In this document: in pieces, positions 9,323 to 18,636 of the stretch
Layout of the letters: each line of letters opens with the position of its first letter
Position numbering within the stretch: position 1 is the first letter of the stretch
NCBI GenBank assembly: GCA_019217005.1
Contig: JAHBNG010000006.1
Span: 196,187-260,186, forward strand
DNA from: Chloroflexi bacterium TSY
Lineage (GTDB): Bacteria; Chloroflexota; Anaerolineae; Caldilineales; Caldilineaceae
DNA: 64,000 bases
Direction of reading: 5' to 3'
Notes under the pieces: generated by a model
Seen by the model: the letters and a program-made list of their open reading frames with translations, nothing else
Told to the model about the DNA's origin: nothing
The model's database searches: none
Made by a program: the position numbers and the translations under genes

Positions 9323-10117
9323 TCACCGTCTCCAAACCGCAATTTCTCCACCAATCACAAATCCAATCCGTGTGTAAATGGGAACAGAAGGCGGATCGGG
9401 GAAGACGCTCGTCGGCAAATCAGGATTTAATGCTACTGACGCATGAACGAGCGCTGCTGCATATCCTCGGCGACGGAAATTTGGCAGGGTCGACAGGCCA
9501 TAGATCCCGACCATATCCTCGGTTGCATGAACAATGACGCTGGAGACCACTTGGCCATCAAGCCAGCCATTCAGGTAAGTCATGCCCGGATCGTCCAGGG
9601 TTGCAGGATGATGCTGACTGAACGGTACCCACTTCGGATCCGGCGTGTCCATGTCTCCAAATCCAAGTCGGCTGGCCTCTTCGAAGAGGGCAAGCTGTTC
9701 TTCGGTTGTTACAATCTCGATTGATAGTCCCTCTGGAGGGGGTAGCTCGGTCAGGGGTCCAGGTGCACGAAGGTACCACGGATTCTGCACCCTTTTTTCA
9801 AGTCCCAACGACGTCAGATCTCGGCTAGCCCAGCAATCATAGAGGGTAAAGCCATCTGGTCTCCAAAAGTCGATTGCTTTGCTGAGATCAGTAGCAAGTT
9901 CATCCTCAGTCGTTTGGTCATCGATCAACGACGCACCCAGATAAATGCCCGATCCGCCAGGTTGTCGCCACCAGATCGAGTCTGTGGTCGACGTTGGAAC
10001 GTCGAATGCTTGCACGGATGAATCTGTCCAGGCTGCTACATTGAGTGCCATTGCGCGCGTCATTGCGGGAGCGTTATATTGATCTTTGTATACACGCTGG
10101 TTTGGGGTTATGGTCAT
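9323..10117 (-). CDS. GNAT-family N-acetyltransferase
   Basis: 264 residues. The C-terminal half holds the GNAT core: VGIYGLSTLPNFRRRGYAAALVHA carries the acetyl-CoA loop R-R-x-G-Y-A, and IPTSVFPDP-type text followed by PIYTRIGFVIGGEIAVW is the family end. The N-terminal half is a separate, less conserved domain. It would transfer an acetyl group from acetyl-CoA to an amine; substrate unknown. The ATG at 10117 has AAAGGAAAT upstream and is preferred to a TTG at 10156. It sits between two IS elements. Confidence 0.8.
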   Translation of the reverse strand: MTITPNQRVYKDQYNAPAMTRAMALNVAAWTDSSVQAFDVPTSTTDSIWWRQPGGSGIYLGASLIDDQTTEDELATDLSKAIDFWRPDGFTLYDCWASRDLTSLGLEKRVQNPWYLRAPGPLTELPPPEGLSIEIVTTEEQLALFEEASRLGFGDMDTPDPKWVPFSQHHPATLDDPGMTYLNGWLDGQVVSSVIVHATEDMVGIYGLSTLPNFRRRGYAAALVHASVALNPDLPTSVFPDPPSVPIYTRIGFVIGGEIAVWRR

Positions 10118-10193
10118 GGTCGCATTATTTCCTTTGTGGTTCTTTGTTTTGTTCAAATCAGATGATCAAGAGATTCTTGCGACCAATCAAAAT

Positions 10194-10222
10194 GGCCGCG
10201 GGCATGAAACACACCCACGGCC
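10194..10222 (-). promoter_or_regulatory. Hairpin in the leader of the GNAT gene
   Basis: GGCCGCGGG at 10194-10202 pairs with CCCACGGCC at 10214-10222 (8 of 9) around an 11-nt loop, some 80 bp before the GNAT start. It could be a leader attenuator or a terminator remnant; no riboswitch family is recognised. The remaining leader to 10352 shows no gene. Confidence 0.3.
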
Positions 10223-10352
10223 ACGATAAAGCCAAGGTTTTGTTAATCAACAAGCAGGTGTATTCCATAGATAGAATGTTCTTGCAGAGTATGCTGCATC
10301 AGATCGTGATCATTTATCTCTACAAGCATAAATACACCTCCTTTCGTCTAAA

Positions 10353-12258
10353 GAACTTTCTCGGAAAGTGTAGTCGGATGTCAGACCAGAGAGGTCGAGG
10401 CCGACCAATCGCGAGTTGTTAAGAATTTACCCCCAACCCCAAGCTGTTTCCGACGTAGTGATAAGTAGAAAGTGTGGGCTCATTGGAACGACCAAACGGA
10501 AACAGAAAGGGGGGTCGGATGTTAACCAGCATCTTCCGTCACAAGCAGTATGTGCGGTTTGTACGCCATCGAGCGGGTCGATATGGTGCGCTGCGCTGCG
10601 ACCATCGCCATTATGCGGTATGGCGCAAGCTGTCAGCGACGAATCTCGATGGTGCGTACCCGTTTTTGGCACCGTTATACGTGCCAGACTGGGGACGACC
10701 CGTGCGCGACCCGGTGTCCATGTTGCGCTCGTGTCTGGCCATGATGCTCTGTGGTCAGACGAGCTTCGATGTGTGGGTGGGGCAGATGCGCGATGAGCCC
10801 TTCTACGCCCTCATCAGCGGCTTCGAGCCCAACGACGTGCCTGGCGTGGGCACGTTTTACGACTTTCAAGACCGTCTCCTGCAACGCGAGCGGCAAGCCC
10901 GCAGCCAGGCTCGTCGCCCCTATCAACGGCGAGATGAGCGGGATCAAGCCGCTGCCCACAAGGACAAGAACGATCTGCGCCCCCATGCGGGCATCGTCAA
11001 TCGCCTGACCGCGCTCATTCTGGGGCGCCCTTTTGCGCCGCCAGCCGTCGCTGAACTACTGGCAGGTCAGACTGGTATGGCCGCCTTGCCTACTTGGGAG
11101 CAGGTGCTGCAACGGCTCTTCTACGGCTGCTTCGTGGCCCACTCAGTCGAGTTGGGCTTGCTCGACCTGGACCATCTCCATGTGGCTGGCGACGGCGCCA
11201 AACTGCCCACTTGGGCCAATCCCTACGGCCAGAAGCTGTGTAAGTGCAATAATCGAGGTAAGAAACGCCACGAACGCTGTCGCTGCCATCGCGCCTACAA
11301 CGACCCCCACGCCCTCTGGGGCTGGGACAGCTACCGTCATTGCTGGGTCTATGGGCACACGGCCTATGAACTGACCGCCTATTCGCTCCAGCATCGCTGC
11401 CAACTACCCTTGGTCATCACTATGGCTGATGGCAATCGTCATGACAGTCCCCTCGGGCTCGCGACGCTCTATCGGGGGCGAGAAATCTTCGGCTTGCCCA
11501 TCCAGACTGCCACTTTGGATGCCGCCCACGATGTCATCGGCTATTATCGCCTTGCCACCCTGCGTTGGGACATGGCGCTGGTCATGCCCCTTAACCAACG
11601 CAACCAGGACCACAGCCGCTTTGCTGGCTCCATACGCCTAGACGGCAGTATCCCTATCTGTCCCGCCGGGCGGCCCATGACACGCTGGGGCTTCTGTCCC
11701 GACCGCTTGCGCATCAAGTGGCGCTGTCCCTTGGCGGCCGCCACGAAGACGCCCGACGTGATCACCTGTCCGCACTTTGGCCAGGATTGCTCTGGTTCAG
11801 CCTATGGGCGCGTCGTCTATACCTATCCCAAGGACAACTATCGCTTGCACACCCGCATCCCCAGGGACAGCGACCTTTGGCAACTTCATGCTAACGCTCG
11901 CTCCTGCGCTGAACGCTCAGTCAAGCGCAAGAAGTACGACTTTCATCTCCTCCAGACCCGCACTGCTGGCCGCGACCGATGGTTCTTCCGCTTCGCTCTC
12001 GCGGCCATGTGTCAGCACGTCGACGCCTGGCTACACCATGCCGCCCGACGACTCGCTTAACACTTGACCCCCTGGGCCACTCACACTTCTCCGCGCTCGG
12101 CCAGGACTACGGATGCCGACCCTTGCCTACTTTTCCCTGCCACTCACACTTTTTTGCCGCTATCCGACATTTTTCTTCCTACTCCCTCCCTTACGCACTT
12201 TTTCGACCCTCCTCGCACCATCGACCTCGGGGATGATGTGCACTTTCCGAGAGAGCTC
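10353..12258 (+). mobile_element. Insertion sequence, 1906 bp, copy 1 (apparently intact)
   Basis: Ends GAACTTTCTCGGAAAGTG (10353-10370) and, in complement, GAGCTCTCTCGGAAAGTG (12241-12258) are imperfect inverted repeats. One full-length transposase lies inside. A near-identical copy lies at 29032-30935 in the opposite orientation, and a diverged relative begins only 5 bp downstream at 12264. The copy shares 18 bp outside its left end with the 29-kb copy. Confidence 0.85.
10519..12060 (+). CDS. Transposase (DDE, IS4/IS5-superfamily-like), intact
   Basis: 513 residues. The N-terminal region has MLRSCLAMMLCGQTSFDVW and FYDFQDRLL (DUF772-like). Likely catalytic residues are Asp in VAGDGAKLPTW, Asp in TATLDAAHDVIGYY and Glu in ARSCAERSVKRKKYDF. 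Cysteine-rich segments (CKCNNRGKKRHERCRCH and CPHFGQDC) suggest zinc binding. The start is the ATG at 10519 behind AAAGGGGGG; a longer frame starts at 10474. It is the only intact copy of this transposase in the window and could supply function to the others. Confidence 0.85.
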   Translation: MLTSIFRHKQYVRFVRHRAGRYGALRCDHRHYAVWRKLSATNLDGAYPFLAPLYVPDWGRPVRDPVSMLRSCLAMMLCGQTSFDVWVGQMRDEPFYALISGFEPNDVPGVGTFYDFQDRLLQRERQARSQARRPYQRRDERDQAAAHKDKNDLRPHAGIVNRLTALILGRPFAPPAVAELLAGQTGMAALPTWEQVLQRLFYGCFVAHSVELGLLDLDHLHVAGDGAKLPTWANPYGQKLCKCNNRGKKRHERCRCHRAYNDPHALWGWDSYRHCWVYGHTAYELTAYSLQHRCQLPLVITMADGNRHDSPLGLATLYRGREIFGLPIQTATLDAAHDVIGYYRLATLRWDMALVMPLNQRNQDHSRFAGSIRLDGSIPICPAGRPMTRWGFCPDRLRIKWRCPLAAATKTPDVITCPHFGQDCSGSAYGRVVYTYPKDNYRLHTRIPRDSDLWQLHANARSCAERSVKRKKYDFHLLQTRTAGRDRWFFRFALAAMCQHVDAWLHHAARRLA

Positions 12259-12263
12259 TGTGG

Positions 12264-14156
12264 GAACTTTCTCGGAAAGTGCTAACGGTGTCAAAGAGAG
12301 AGAGCCAGAGCGTTAGCACACGAGTTGTTAAGAAATCACCCCCAACCCTAAGCTGTTTCAAGCGTAGTGTTATGTAGAAAGCGTCGAATCAGGGATACGA
12401 CGGTACAAAACAGAAAGGGAGTTGGGATGTTAGCGAAAATCTTCCGTCACAAGCAGTATGTGCGTTTTGTGCGCCATACCGCATAATGGCGGTCTGCGAA
12501 GCAACCATCGCCATTATGCGGTATGGCGCAAGCTATCAAAGACGAATCTCGATGGAGCGTATAGTTTGTTGAAGACGTTATACGTGCCAGAGTGTGGTCG
12601 CCCTGCGCGGGATCCGGTCTCAATGTTGCGTTCGTGTCTGGCCATGATGGAGTGTGGCCAGACAAGTTTCGATGAGTGGGTGGGCCAGATGCGAGACGAG
12701 CCCTTCTACGCCCTCATCAGCGGATTCGAGCCAAGTAATGTGCCAGGAGTTGGTACCTTTTACGACTTTCAAGACCGGCTTCTGAAACGCAAACGGCAAG
12801 CCCGCAGCCACTTGCGTCGTCCCTATCAACGGCGAGATGAACGAGACCAAGCGGCAACCCATCAGGAGAAGAATAACCTGAGCCCTCATGCGGGGATTAT
12901 CAATCGATTGACCGAGCGTATCTTGGGACGTCCTTATGCGCCCACAGCCGTGGCTGAATTACTGGCAGGTCAAAGCACTCTGGCGACCTTGCCCGCCTGG
13001 GAGCAGGTGCTGCAACGGCTCTTCTATGGCTGCTTTGTGGCCCACTCGGTCGAGTTGGGCTTAATCGACCTGGACCATCTCCAGCCACATGGAGATGGAG
13101 CCAAACTACCGACTTGGGCCAATCCTTCTGGCAAGAAACTGTGTGACTGCGACAATCGAGGGAAGAAATCAGACCAACGCTGCCGCTGCCATCGGGCCTA
13201 CAACGACCCCCATGCCCTTTGGGGCTGGGATAGCTATCGCCACTGTTGGGTCTATGGGCACACTTGCTATGAATTGACTGCCTATTCCCTCCAGCATCGC
13301 TGTCAACTGCCCCTGGTCATCACCATGGCTGATGGCAATCGCCACGACAGCGTCCTTGGTCTTGCCACACTCTATCGAGGGTGCGAACTCTTCGGCTTGC
13401 CCATCCAGACTGCCACTTTGGATGCGGCTCATGATGTCATCGGCTATTATCGTCTCGCCACACTGCGCTGGCACATGGCTTTGGTCATTCCACTCAACCA
13501 ACGCAACCAGGGCCACACTCACTATGAGAGCCCCATCTCCCTCAACGGCAGCACTCCCCTCTGTCCCGCAGGGCTACACATGACTCACTGGGGCTTCTGT
13601 CCTGACCGTTTGCGCATCAAGTGGCGCTGTCCCTTGGCCGCCGCCAAGAAGACCCCCGCTCTCACCACCTGTCCTCACTTTGCTCAGGATTGCTCCGGCT
13701 CACCCTATGGTCGCGTCGTCTACACCTATCCCAAGCATAACTATCGCTTGCACACTCGCATCCCTAGAGACTGTGACCTCTGGCAACTTCACGCCAAGGC
13801 TCGTTCCTGTGCTGAACGCTCTGTCAAGCGCAAAAAGTACGACTTTCACTTGCTCCAGACTCGCACTGCCGGGCGCGACCGCTGGTTCTTCCGCTTCGCT
13901 CTTGCTGCCATGTGCCAGCACATTGATGCTTGGTTCTTTCGCATCCGTGACTGACTGCCGCTAGCGGCCACCAACCGATTCTTGCTTTCCGCACTCCTTC
14001 ACGACTGCGCTTGATTCCCCCTGCCTGACTTTCCGCACCATAGGCTCTTTTTCATCCCACAACGACTTTCTACCTCCGGCTTGCATTCCTCCCCTCTTTG
14101 AGCCCTCACTTTCACCCTTCAGTCTGGTTTCTGGACTTCACTTCCCGAGAGAGCTC
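12264..14156 (+). mobile_element. Insertion sequence, about 1893 bp, diverged relative of copy 1
   Basis: Left end GAACTTTCTCGGAAAGTG at 12264-12281 is identical to that of copy 1. Right end CACTTCCCGAGAGAGCTC at 14139-14156 has one change. The interior is clearly related but diverged, so this is an older or separately acquired family member in tandem with copy 1 in the same orientation. The tail 13955-14138 is non-coding. Confidence 0.8.
12427..13954 (+). pseudogene. Transposase of the diverged IS, N-terminus out of frame
   Basis: From the ATG at 12427 (MLAKIFRHKQYVRFVRH) the frame meets a stop at about 12484. The rest of the protein is open from 12458 (HYAVWRKLSKTNLDGAY onward) to 13954 and keeps the same Asp, Asp and Glu positions as the 10519 copy. 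The break falls in a perfect 22-bp inverted repeat (12470-12491 and 12509-12530) that replaces the sequence present in copy 1. Translation from the ATG at 12458 would give a 498-residue protein with an altered first 15 residues, so some activity is possible. Confidence 0.75.
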
Positions 14157-14230
14157 TGATGTTCTATACGGTTTAGGATAGCAGTCAGAACCCATTGTAC
14201 CTCTTTAAAAGAGTTTTGTCACCTTAGGTA

Positions 14231-14318
14231 CTTATCCGAAAAGTTCTTCCGAAAAGTTCTGTGACGATGCATTCTCACTCGAGAGGCTGATCGGACTCAC
14301 AACCACTTTTCGGATAGG
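14231..14318. repeat. Palindromic miniature element, copy X
   Basis: CTTATCCGAAAAGTTC at the left and ACTTTTCGGATAGG at the right are inverted ends. A 13-bp unit (TTCCGAAAAGTTC) is duplicated near the left end. Copy Y at 44383-44457 is the same element in reverse orientation with about 85% identity by eye. It abuts the next IS. Confidence 0.6.
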
Positions 14319-14325
14319 CTCTTAA

Positions 14326-15940
14326 TACTACTGTGCAGCAATATATTGTGAAACACAAAGGAAATTCGTTATATTTCTGGGCATATTGCTAACAAAACGC
14401 AAACAGAATGCAAAGGAAAAATGAGATAGACTGAAGAGCCAATAAAATGAAGCAGTCTTCGATGAAAGGAAATCAAGATGAAACTTGCTCAAGCAGTCAA
14501 TCAATATGACTACAGCCAACTGGAAAGCCCGCCGCTGCTGGAACTGACAGAAGAGCAACTGGCGGCACTGGCCGACCAACTCCAGGAGTATCATGCCATA
14601 TATAGTCCATACTTCAGCCATGTGGCTCAGAGAGAGCATGCGTACCACTACATGCGAGGCTTGTTAGACCCCGAAATCAAACGCAAATCGGCCGAGAACA
14701 TCGCGCTGGCGACAGTAGGAGAATCGGGTGTACGCCCCCCTGCAAAGCTTTGTGAGTCAGAGCCGCTGGAGCGGTGAAGCGATGCTGGCGGAACATACTC
14801 GACAGACAGGTGAGTTGTTGGGAGACGCAAATGGCGTCTTACTCCTGGATGGGAGCGACATTCCCAAGCAAGGAGAAGAGTCAGTGGGCGTCAAGCGGCA
14901 GCGGTGTGGCGAACTGGGCAAGATCGCCAACTGTCAAGCCGGAGTCTTCCTGGGATATAATAGCTCTCATGGCTATACCTTACTGAACTGTCGGTTGTAT
15001 ATCCCCCCAAGAATGGTTTAGTGATGAGTATGCAGAGAAGCGGTACAAAACCGGTCTTCCCACTGACCTGACCTTCCAAACAAAAAATGAATTGGCTTGG
15101 TCCATGATTGAGCAGACGCACGCCCTGGGTGCGTTGCCCATCCGCTGGATCACTATGGATGAAGCCTTTGGCAAAGATACTCATCTGCTTGACTGCATTG
15201 ATGGCCAAACCGCTTACAGCTACTTTGCTGAAGTGCCCAAAGAGACTCGTGTCTGGACCTCCAGCCCCCCAGACCTATCTGCCCGCATCATCTGGATGCG
15301 GGCGCAAAGCTTCCAAGCTCCGCGTCCGGCCTGGTGAACCTACGCCTCTCACCGTTGCTCAACTCGCTGACACCTTCCAGGAGCATGAGTGGCAACAGCA
15401 TGTTCTCAAAGAGGGCTCCAAGGGCTTCATCGTTGCTTCCATTGCTTGTCGCCGCATTGTCTCTGTCCGCAATGGGCTCCCCGGTTCTGCTCTCTGGCTC
15501 ATCGTCCGCCGCAATCCCGATTGCTCTCTGCAATACTTTCTCTCCAATGCACCCCTTGAGACTTCCTTGGATGACTTCGCCACTGTTTCTGCTTTGCGTT
15601 GGCCCATTGAAACCATTTTTGAACAAGCCAAGCAGTTTCTCGGACTCAACGAATATGAAACTCGCAGTTGGCTCGGTTGGCATCATCATATGACCTTAGT
15701 CATTTTGGCCTTTGGTTTCTTGGCTCGTTCTCAGTTTTTCCTCAAATATGATGCCCCCGCTCTCACTTTGCCACAGGTTGTTGAACTTCTCCATGCCGTT
15801 CTGCCTAAACCTGTCTTGACACTCGCTGAGACTATCGAGCGCCTTCGCTACAAGCAACGTCGTCTTGCTTCCGCTAAACGCTCGCATTATCTTGTGCAAA
15901 AATCGAACATTATCGAGCCTTTACTTGATGCACAGTAGTA
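14326..15940 (+). mobile_element. Insertion sequence, 1615 bp, TTAA target duplication
   Basis: TACTACTGTGCA at 14326-14337 and its complement at 15929-15940 are the inverted ends, each flanked by TTAA (14322-14325 and 15941-15944), a likely 4-bp target duplication. The right TTAA supplies the stop codon of the convergent YcaQ-type gene. The interior is one transposase gene broken into four frames. Confidence 0.75.
14478..15938 (+). pseudogene. IS701-like DDE transposase, three homopolymer frameshifts
   Basis: Reading through frame changes gives one continuous protein: YFSHVAQREHAYHYMRGLL, VLLLDGSDIPKQGEESVGV (first Asp), IRWITMDEAFGKDTHLL (second Asp) and SALRWPIETIFEQAKQFLGL (Glu). The frame changes coincide with three C6 runs at 14735-14740, 15003-15008 and 15265-15270. 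Each is repaired by removing or adding bases at the run, so the protein may be intact in the organism and the breaks may be assembly errors. Confidence 0.8.
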
Positions 15941-17173
15941 TTAAGGACGCATTTTCTTTAGCGCCTCGTCTACAACGATTTTGAACGTCTCTGGCTCGCT
16001 CCGTTCGATGATAGTGCGTTCACAATCGTGGAAGGCAGCAAATTCCCGCAATGCAGTCGCCACATCATGGGCAAGCTCATCGGTCACAACCTCGTCCTCT
16101 TCCAGAAAGATACTGCGGATAAGCATCGTGCTGTTTGCTCGATCTGCTTTGGGATCGATGCGTCCAACGATGCGACCGTTGTGCAAGATCGGCATGACAT
16201 AGTAGCCATATTTGCGTTTGGCCGCTGGTGTGTAAATTTCGATGCGATAGTGGAAATCAAAGAGTTGCTCGTCTCGATTGCGATCCCAGATCAGGTTATC
16301 AAATGGTGAGAGAAAGGTGGTGAGGGTGGGCGTATGTTTGCCTTTGGTAATTTGGCGCAGCAGTGGACGCACGTTTGGGTCCAGGTAGGTTTTTTCATCC
16401 CACCCCTCAACCTCGACTTGCTCAATTTCGCCTTCCTCAACGAGCCGATCGAGCTCGGTCCGTGCATCGACGACTTTGATGCGGTAATAGTCACGAACGT
16501 GCTTGACTGTGCCGATACCTAGATAGTGCAACCCTTGGCGCGTTGCCCAACGCGTATACTCGTCCATTGTTTTGGTGGGCTGCAAAGCGGCAGGAGGATG
16601 GACGCGTTCAGCCACATCGTACTGAATCTGAAAATTGTTGCGATCGTGGATCATCAGATACCCCATCTCAAACAGGGCATTCAGCGCATGTTTGGCCGGC
16701 TTGTGATCCCACCAACTGCCGCGTCGCCTGTTGGGGTCATCAAAATCCTTGGACGTAAGCGGTCCTCGTTTGCGCACAACGGCCAAAACGTCATCCATCA
16801 CTCGCTGTCCATCTACGCCGTCCAAATGATTGATCTTGAACCGTTCATCAGGATTGCGGCGCGCCCAAATGGTGGGCGCAATCCATTCAAAGTCTTCCAT
16901 GGGCATCAAGCTCGCGCAATGGGCCCACTGCTCAAAGAGGTAGCGGTCAGGGCAAAGCAGCTCGTCGAGCTTTGCCGGATTATAGAGCCCCGCGCGGCTG
17001 TGCATCACGAGGTAGTGGCTGCGCTGGACAACGTTTACGCTGTCTAGCTGCAAGATACCAATGTTGCGAATGATTTTTTTGAGCGTGCCTTTATTGACTG
17101 TGGCAGGTCGTTGGTGCAATCCTTGCTTGACGACGGCCAATGTACGGACTAAATCGCGTGAAAGTGTCTCCAA
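15941..17173 (-). CDS. YcaQ/AlkZ-type winged-helix DNA glycosylase (HTH_42)
   Basis: 410 residues. The family is made of three winged-helix units and repairs alkylated or crosslinked DNA. The motif QLDSVNVVQRSHYLVMHSR near residue 40-60 holds the Q-x-D catalytic pair that marks the YcaQ branch (AlkZ has Q-x-Q). Other landmarks are GRIVGRIDPKADR and FLSPFDNLIWDR. A perfect AAAGGAGG lies 6 bp before a TTG at 17173, inside a longer frame that starts at 17197, so TTG is the probable start. The stop TAA lies in the TTAA target site of the neighbouring IS, leaving the C-terminus unchanged. Confidence 0.85.
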   Translation of the reverse strand: METLSRDLVRTLAVVKQGLHQRPATVNKGTLKKIIRNIGILQLDSVNVVQRSHYLVMHSRAGLYNPAKLDELLCPDRYLFEQWAHCASLMPMEDFEWIAPTIWARRNPDERFKINHLDGVDGQRVMDDVLAVVRKRGPLTSKDFDDPNRRRGSWWDHKPAKHALNALFEMGYLMIHDRNNFQIQYDVAERVHPPAALQPTKTMDEYTRWATRQGLHYLGIGTVKHVRDYYRIKVVDARTELDRLVEEGEIEQVEVEGWDEKTYLDPNVRPLLRQITKGKHTPTLTTFLSPFDNLIWDRNRDEQLFDFHYRIEIYTPAAKRKYGYYVMPILHNGRIVGRIDPKADRANSTMLIRSIFLEEDEVVTDELAHDVATALREFAAFHDCERTIIERSEPETFKIVVDEALKKMRP

Positions 17174-17421
17174 GTTTCCTCCTTTGATGTTCAACAACGA
17201 AAGCCATCGTTTGGCGTCCTATTTTTGCATTGTTTGCTCGACTCAGGTACCCTCATTGGAATTAGTTTACCCTTATTACACCCACTCATAGATTGTAGTG
17301 GTTGGGATATATTTTAAACAGACGGACTCATCTAGGAAAATTGCGCAATCCGATGTTTCATCAGAAGCAAAATTTCATGGTTGCGCAGTTTCGTTTCATG
17401 AGTGAACAGAAGGAGGCAGGG

Positions 17422-18594
17422 ATGCCAGAAACGACAAAGGAGGAAAAACCAGTTCGGGTTGCGTTGCTCGGCTTGGGACAGCGTAGTCTACAACATCTCG
17501 AGGCGCTTTGGGCGTTGCAACACGAAGGGCTCGCAGAAGTCGTGGCCTTGGGTGATTCCTTTATGCAAAACCTAGAAGAGGCCAAAATTCGTCAATATGT
17601 TTCGGGTTTTCAAGCTGGTGCGATCGTACATAGTGCTGATTTTTCTACATTGATGGATGTAGAACCAGATGCACTCTATATCTGCCTGCCGCCCAATGTC
17701 CACAATGGTGAAGTGATCCAAGCCGCAGAGGCTGGTATTCACCTCTTTGTTGAAAAACCCATGAGCCTCTTTCTTGATGAAGCGATTGCAATGGAGCGCG
17801 CCATTGCGGATGCCAACATCATCTCGACGGTTGGTTTTCAGCAGCGATTCGATGTGCGTCACGAGGCGATGAAGGCATTTTTAACTGACAAGACACCAAT
17901 CATGGTGCAGTATGTATTTCACGCACCATTCGAGGCACACAATGTGAAGCACACCCACACCGAAACCAGCGGTGGTCCTGCAAACCGCGTGTGGACGGCC
18001 AATCGTGCCTGGTCTGGTGGCACGGTTGTGGAAGGGGGCATCCATCCGCTAGATCTCTGGCGGTATTGGTTTGGCAACGTAGCTTGGGCACAGGCCACCT
18101 ACATCCATCGCCCACCCCATGACGTCTTTGATGGGGCCGACAATCCCTATGCATATGCGGTCAACTTTGGTTTCGAGTGCGGCGCCATCGGCACCATGAC
18201 ACTATCTCGTTTGCGCAAAGTTTACGCAACACAAAGCCTACATCAAGTTCTTTGGAGCGAAGGTCATCTGCGCCTCGAAGGAGATGATGTCGTTGCCTAT
18301 CACTATGATGGTGAATATCCACCGTCCGCCCTACCAAGCCGCGAATCAGTTCGTCATAAATTGCCCCTTTCCGCATCTCAGAATTCAACGCGTGCCATTT
18401 CACGAGCCTTTGTACGTGCCGTCGGCGAAGAGGATAAGACCCTCATCCACTCGCCATTTTCAGACGCCATGAATAGTCTTGCCGCCGTCATTGCCGCAAA
18501 TGTCTCTGACGAACTAGGGGGAATCCGCGTGGACCTCGACGAACTGCTGACTGTGCCGCGATATGCCAAATACCGCACAAAGCGCACAGCGTGA
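17422..18594 (+). CDS. Gfo/Idh/MocA-family oxidoreductase
   Basis: 390 residues. The N-terminal Rossmann fold begins VRVALLGLGQRSLQHLEAL (G-x-G-x-x-x), and HLFVEKPMSLFLDEAI carries the conserved E-K-P of the family; GGTVVEGGIHPLDLWRYWFG holds the catalytic-type His and Asp. These enzymes oxidise or reduce sugars, inositols or amino-sugars with NAD(P). AAGGAGG seven bases before the ATG at 17422 fixes the start, 40 codons inside a longer open frame. It is followed by the C69 peptidase gene and lies at the head of the sugar-acid catabolic block. Confidence 0.87.
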   Translation: MPETTKEEKPVRVALLGLGQRSLQHLEALWALQHEGLAEVVALGDSFMQNLEEAKIRQYVSGFQAGAIVHSADFSTLMDVEPDALYICLPPNVHNGEVIQAAEAGIHLFVEKPMSLFLDEAIAMERAIADANIISTVGFQQRFDVRHEAMKAFLTDKTPIMVQYVFHAPFEAHNVKHTHTETSGGPANRVWTANRAWSGGTVVEGGIHPLDLWRYWFGNVAWAQATYIHRPPHDVFDGADNPYAYAVNFGFECGAIGTMTLSRLRKVYATQSLHQVLWSEGHLRLEGDDVVAYHYDGEYPPSALPSRESVRHKLPLSASQNSTRAISRAFVRAVGEEDKTLIHSPFSDAMNSLAAVIAANVSDELGGIRVDLDELLTVPRYAKYRTKRTA

Positions 18595-18636
18595 GTGAAA
18601 CCCGAAAACAGTTACTTGGACATAGAGGAGGAACCA

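Noticed and set aside
10045..10422. 125-codon plus-strand frame across the GNAT leader and the IS end
   Set aside because: It crosses the IS boundary and is antisense to the GNAT start; no coding signs.
16526..17047. 173-codon plus-strand frame
   Set aside because: It is antisense to the YcaQ-type gene, which has clear motifs; the frame is a shadow.
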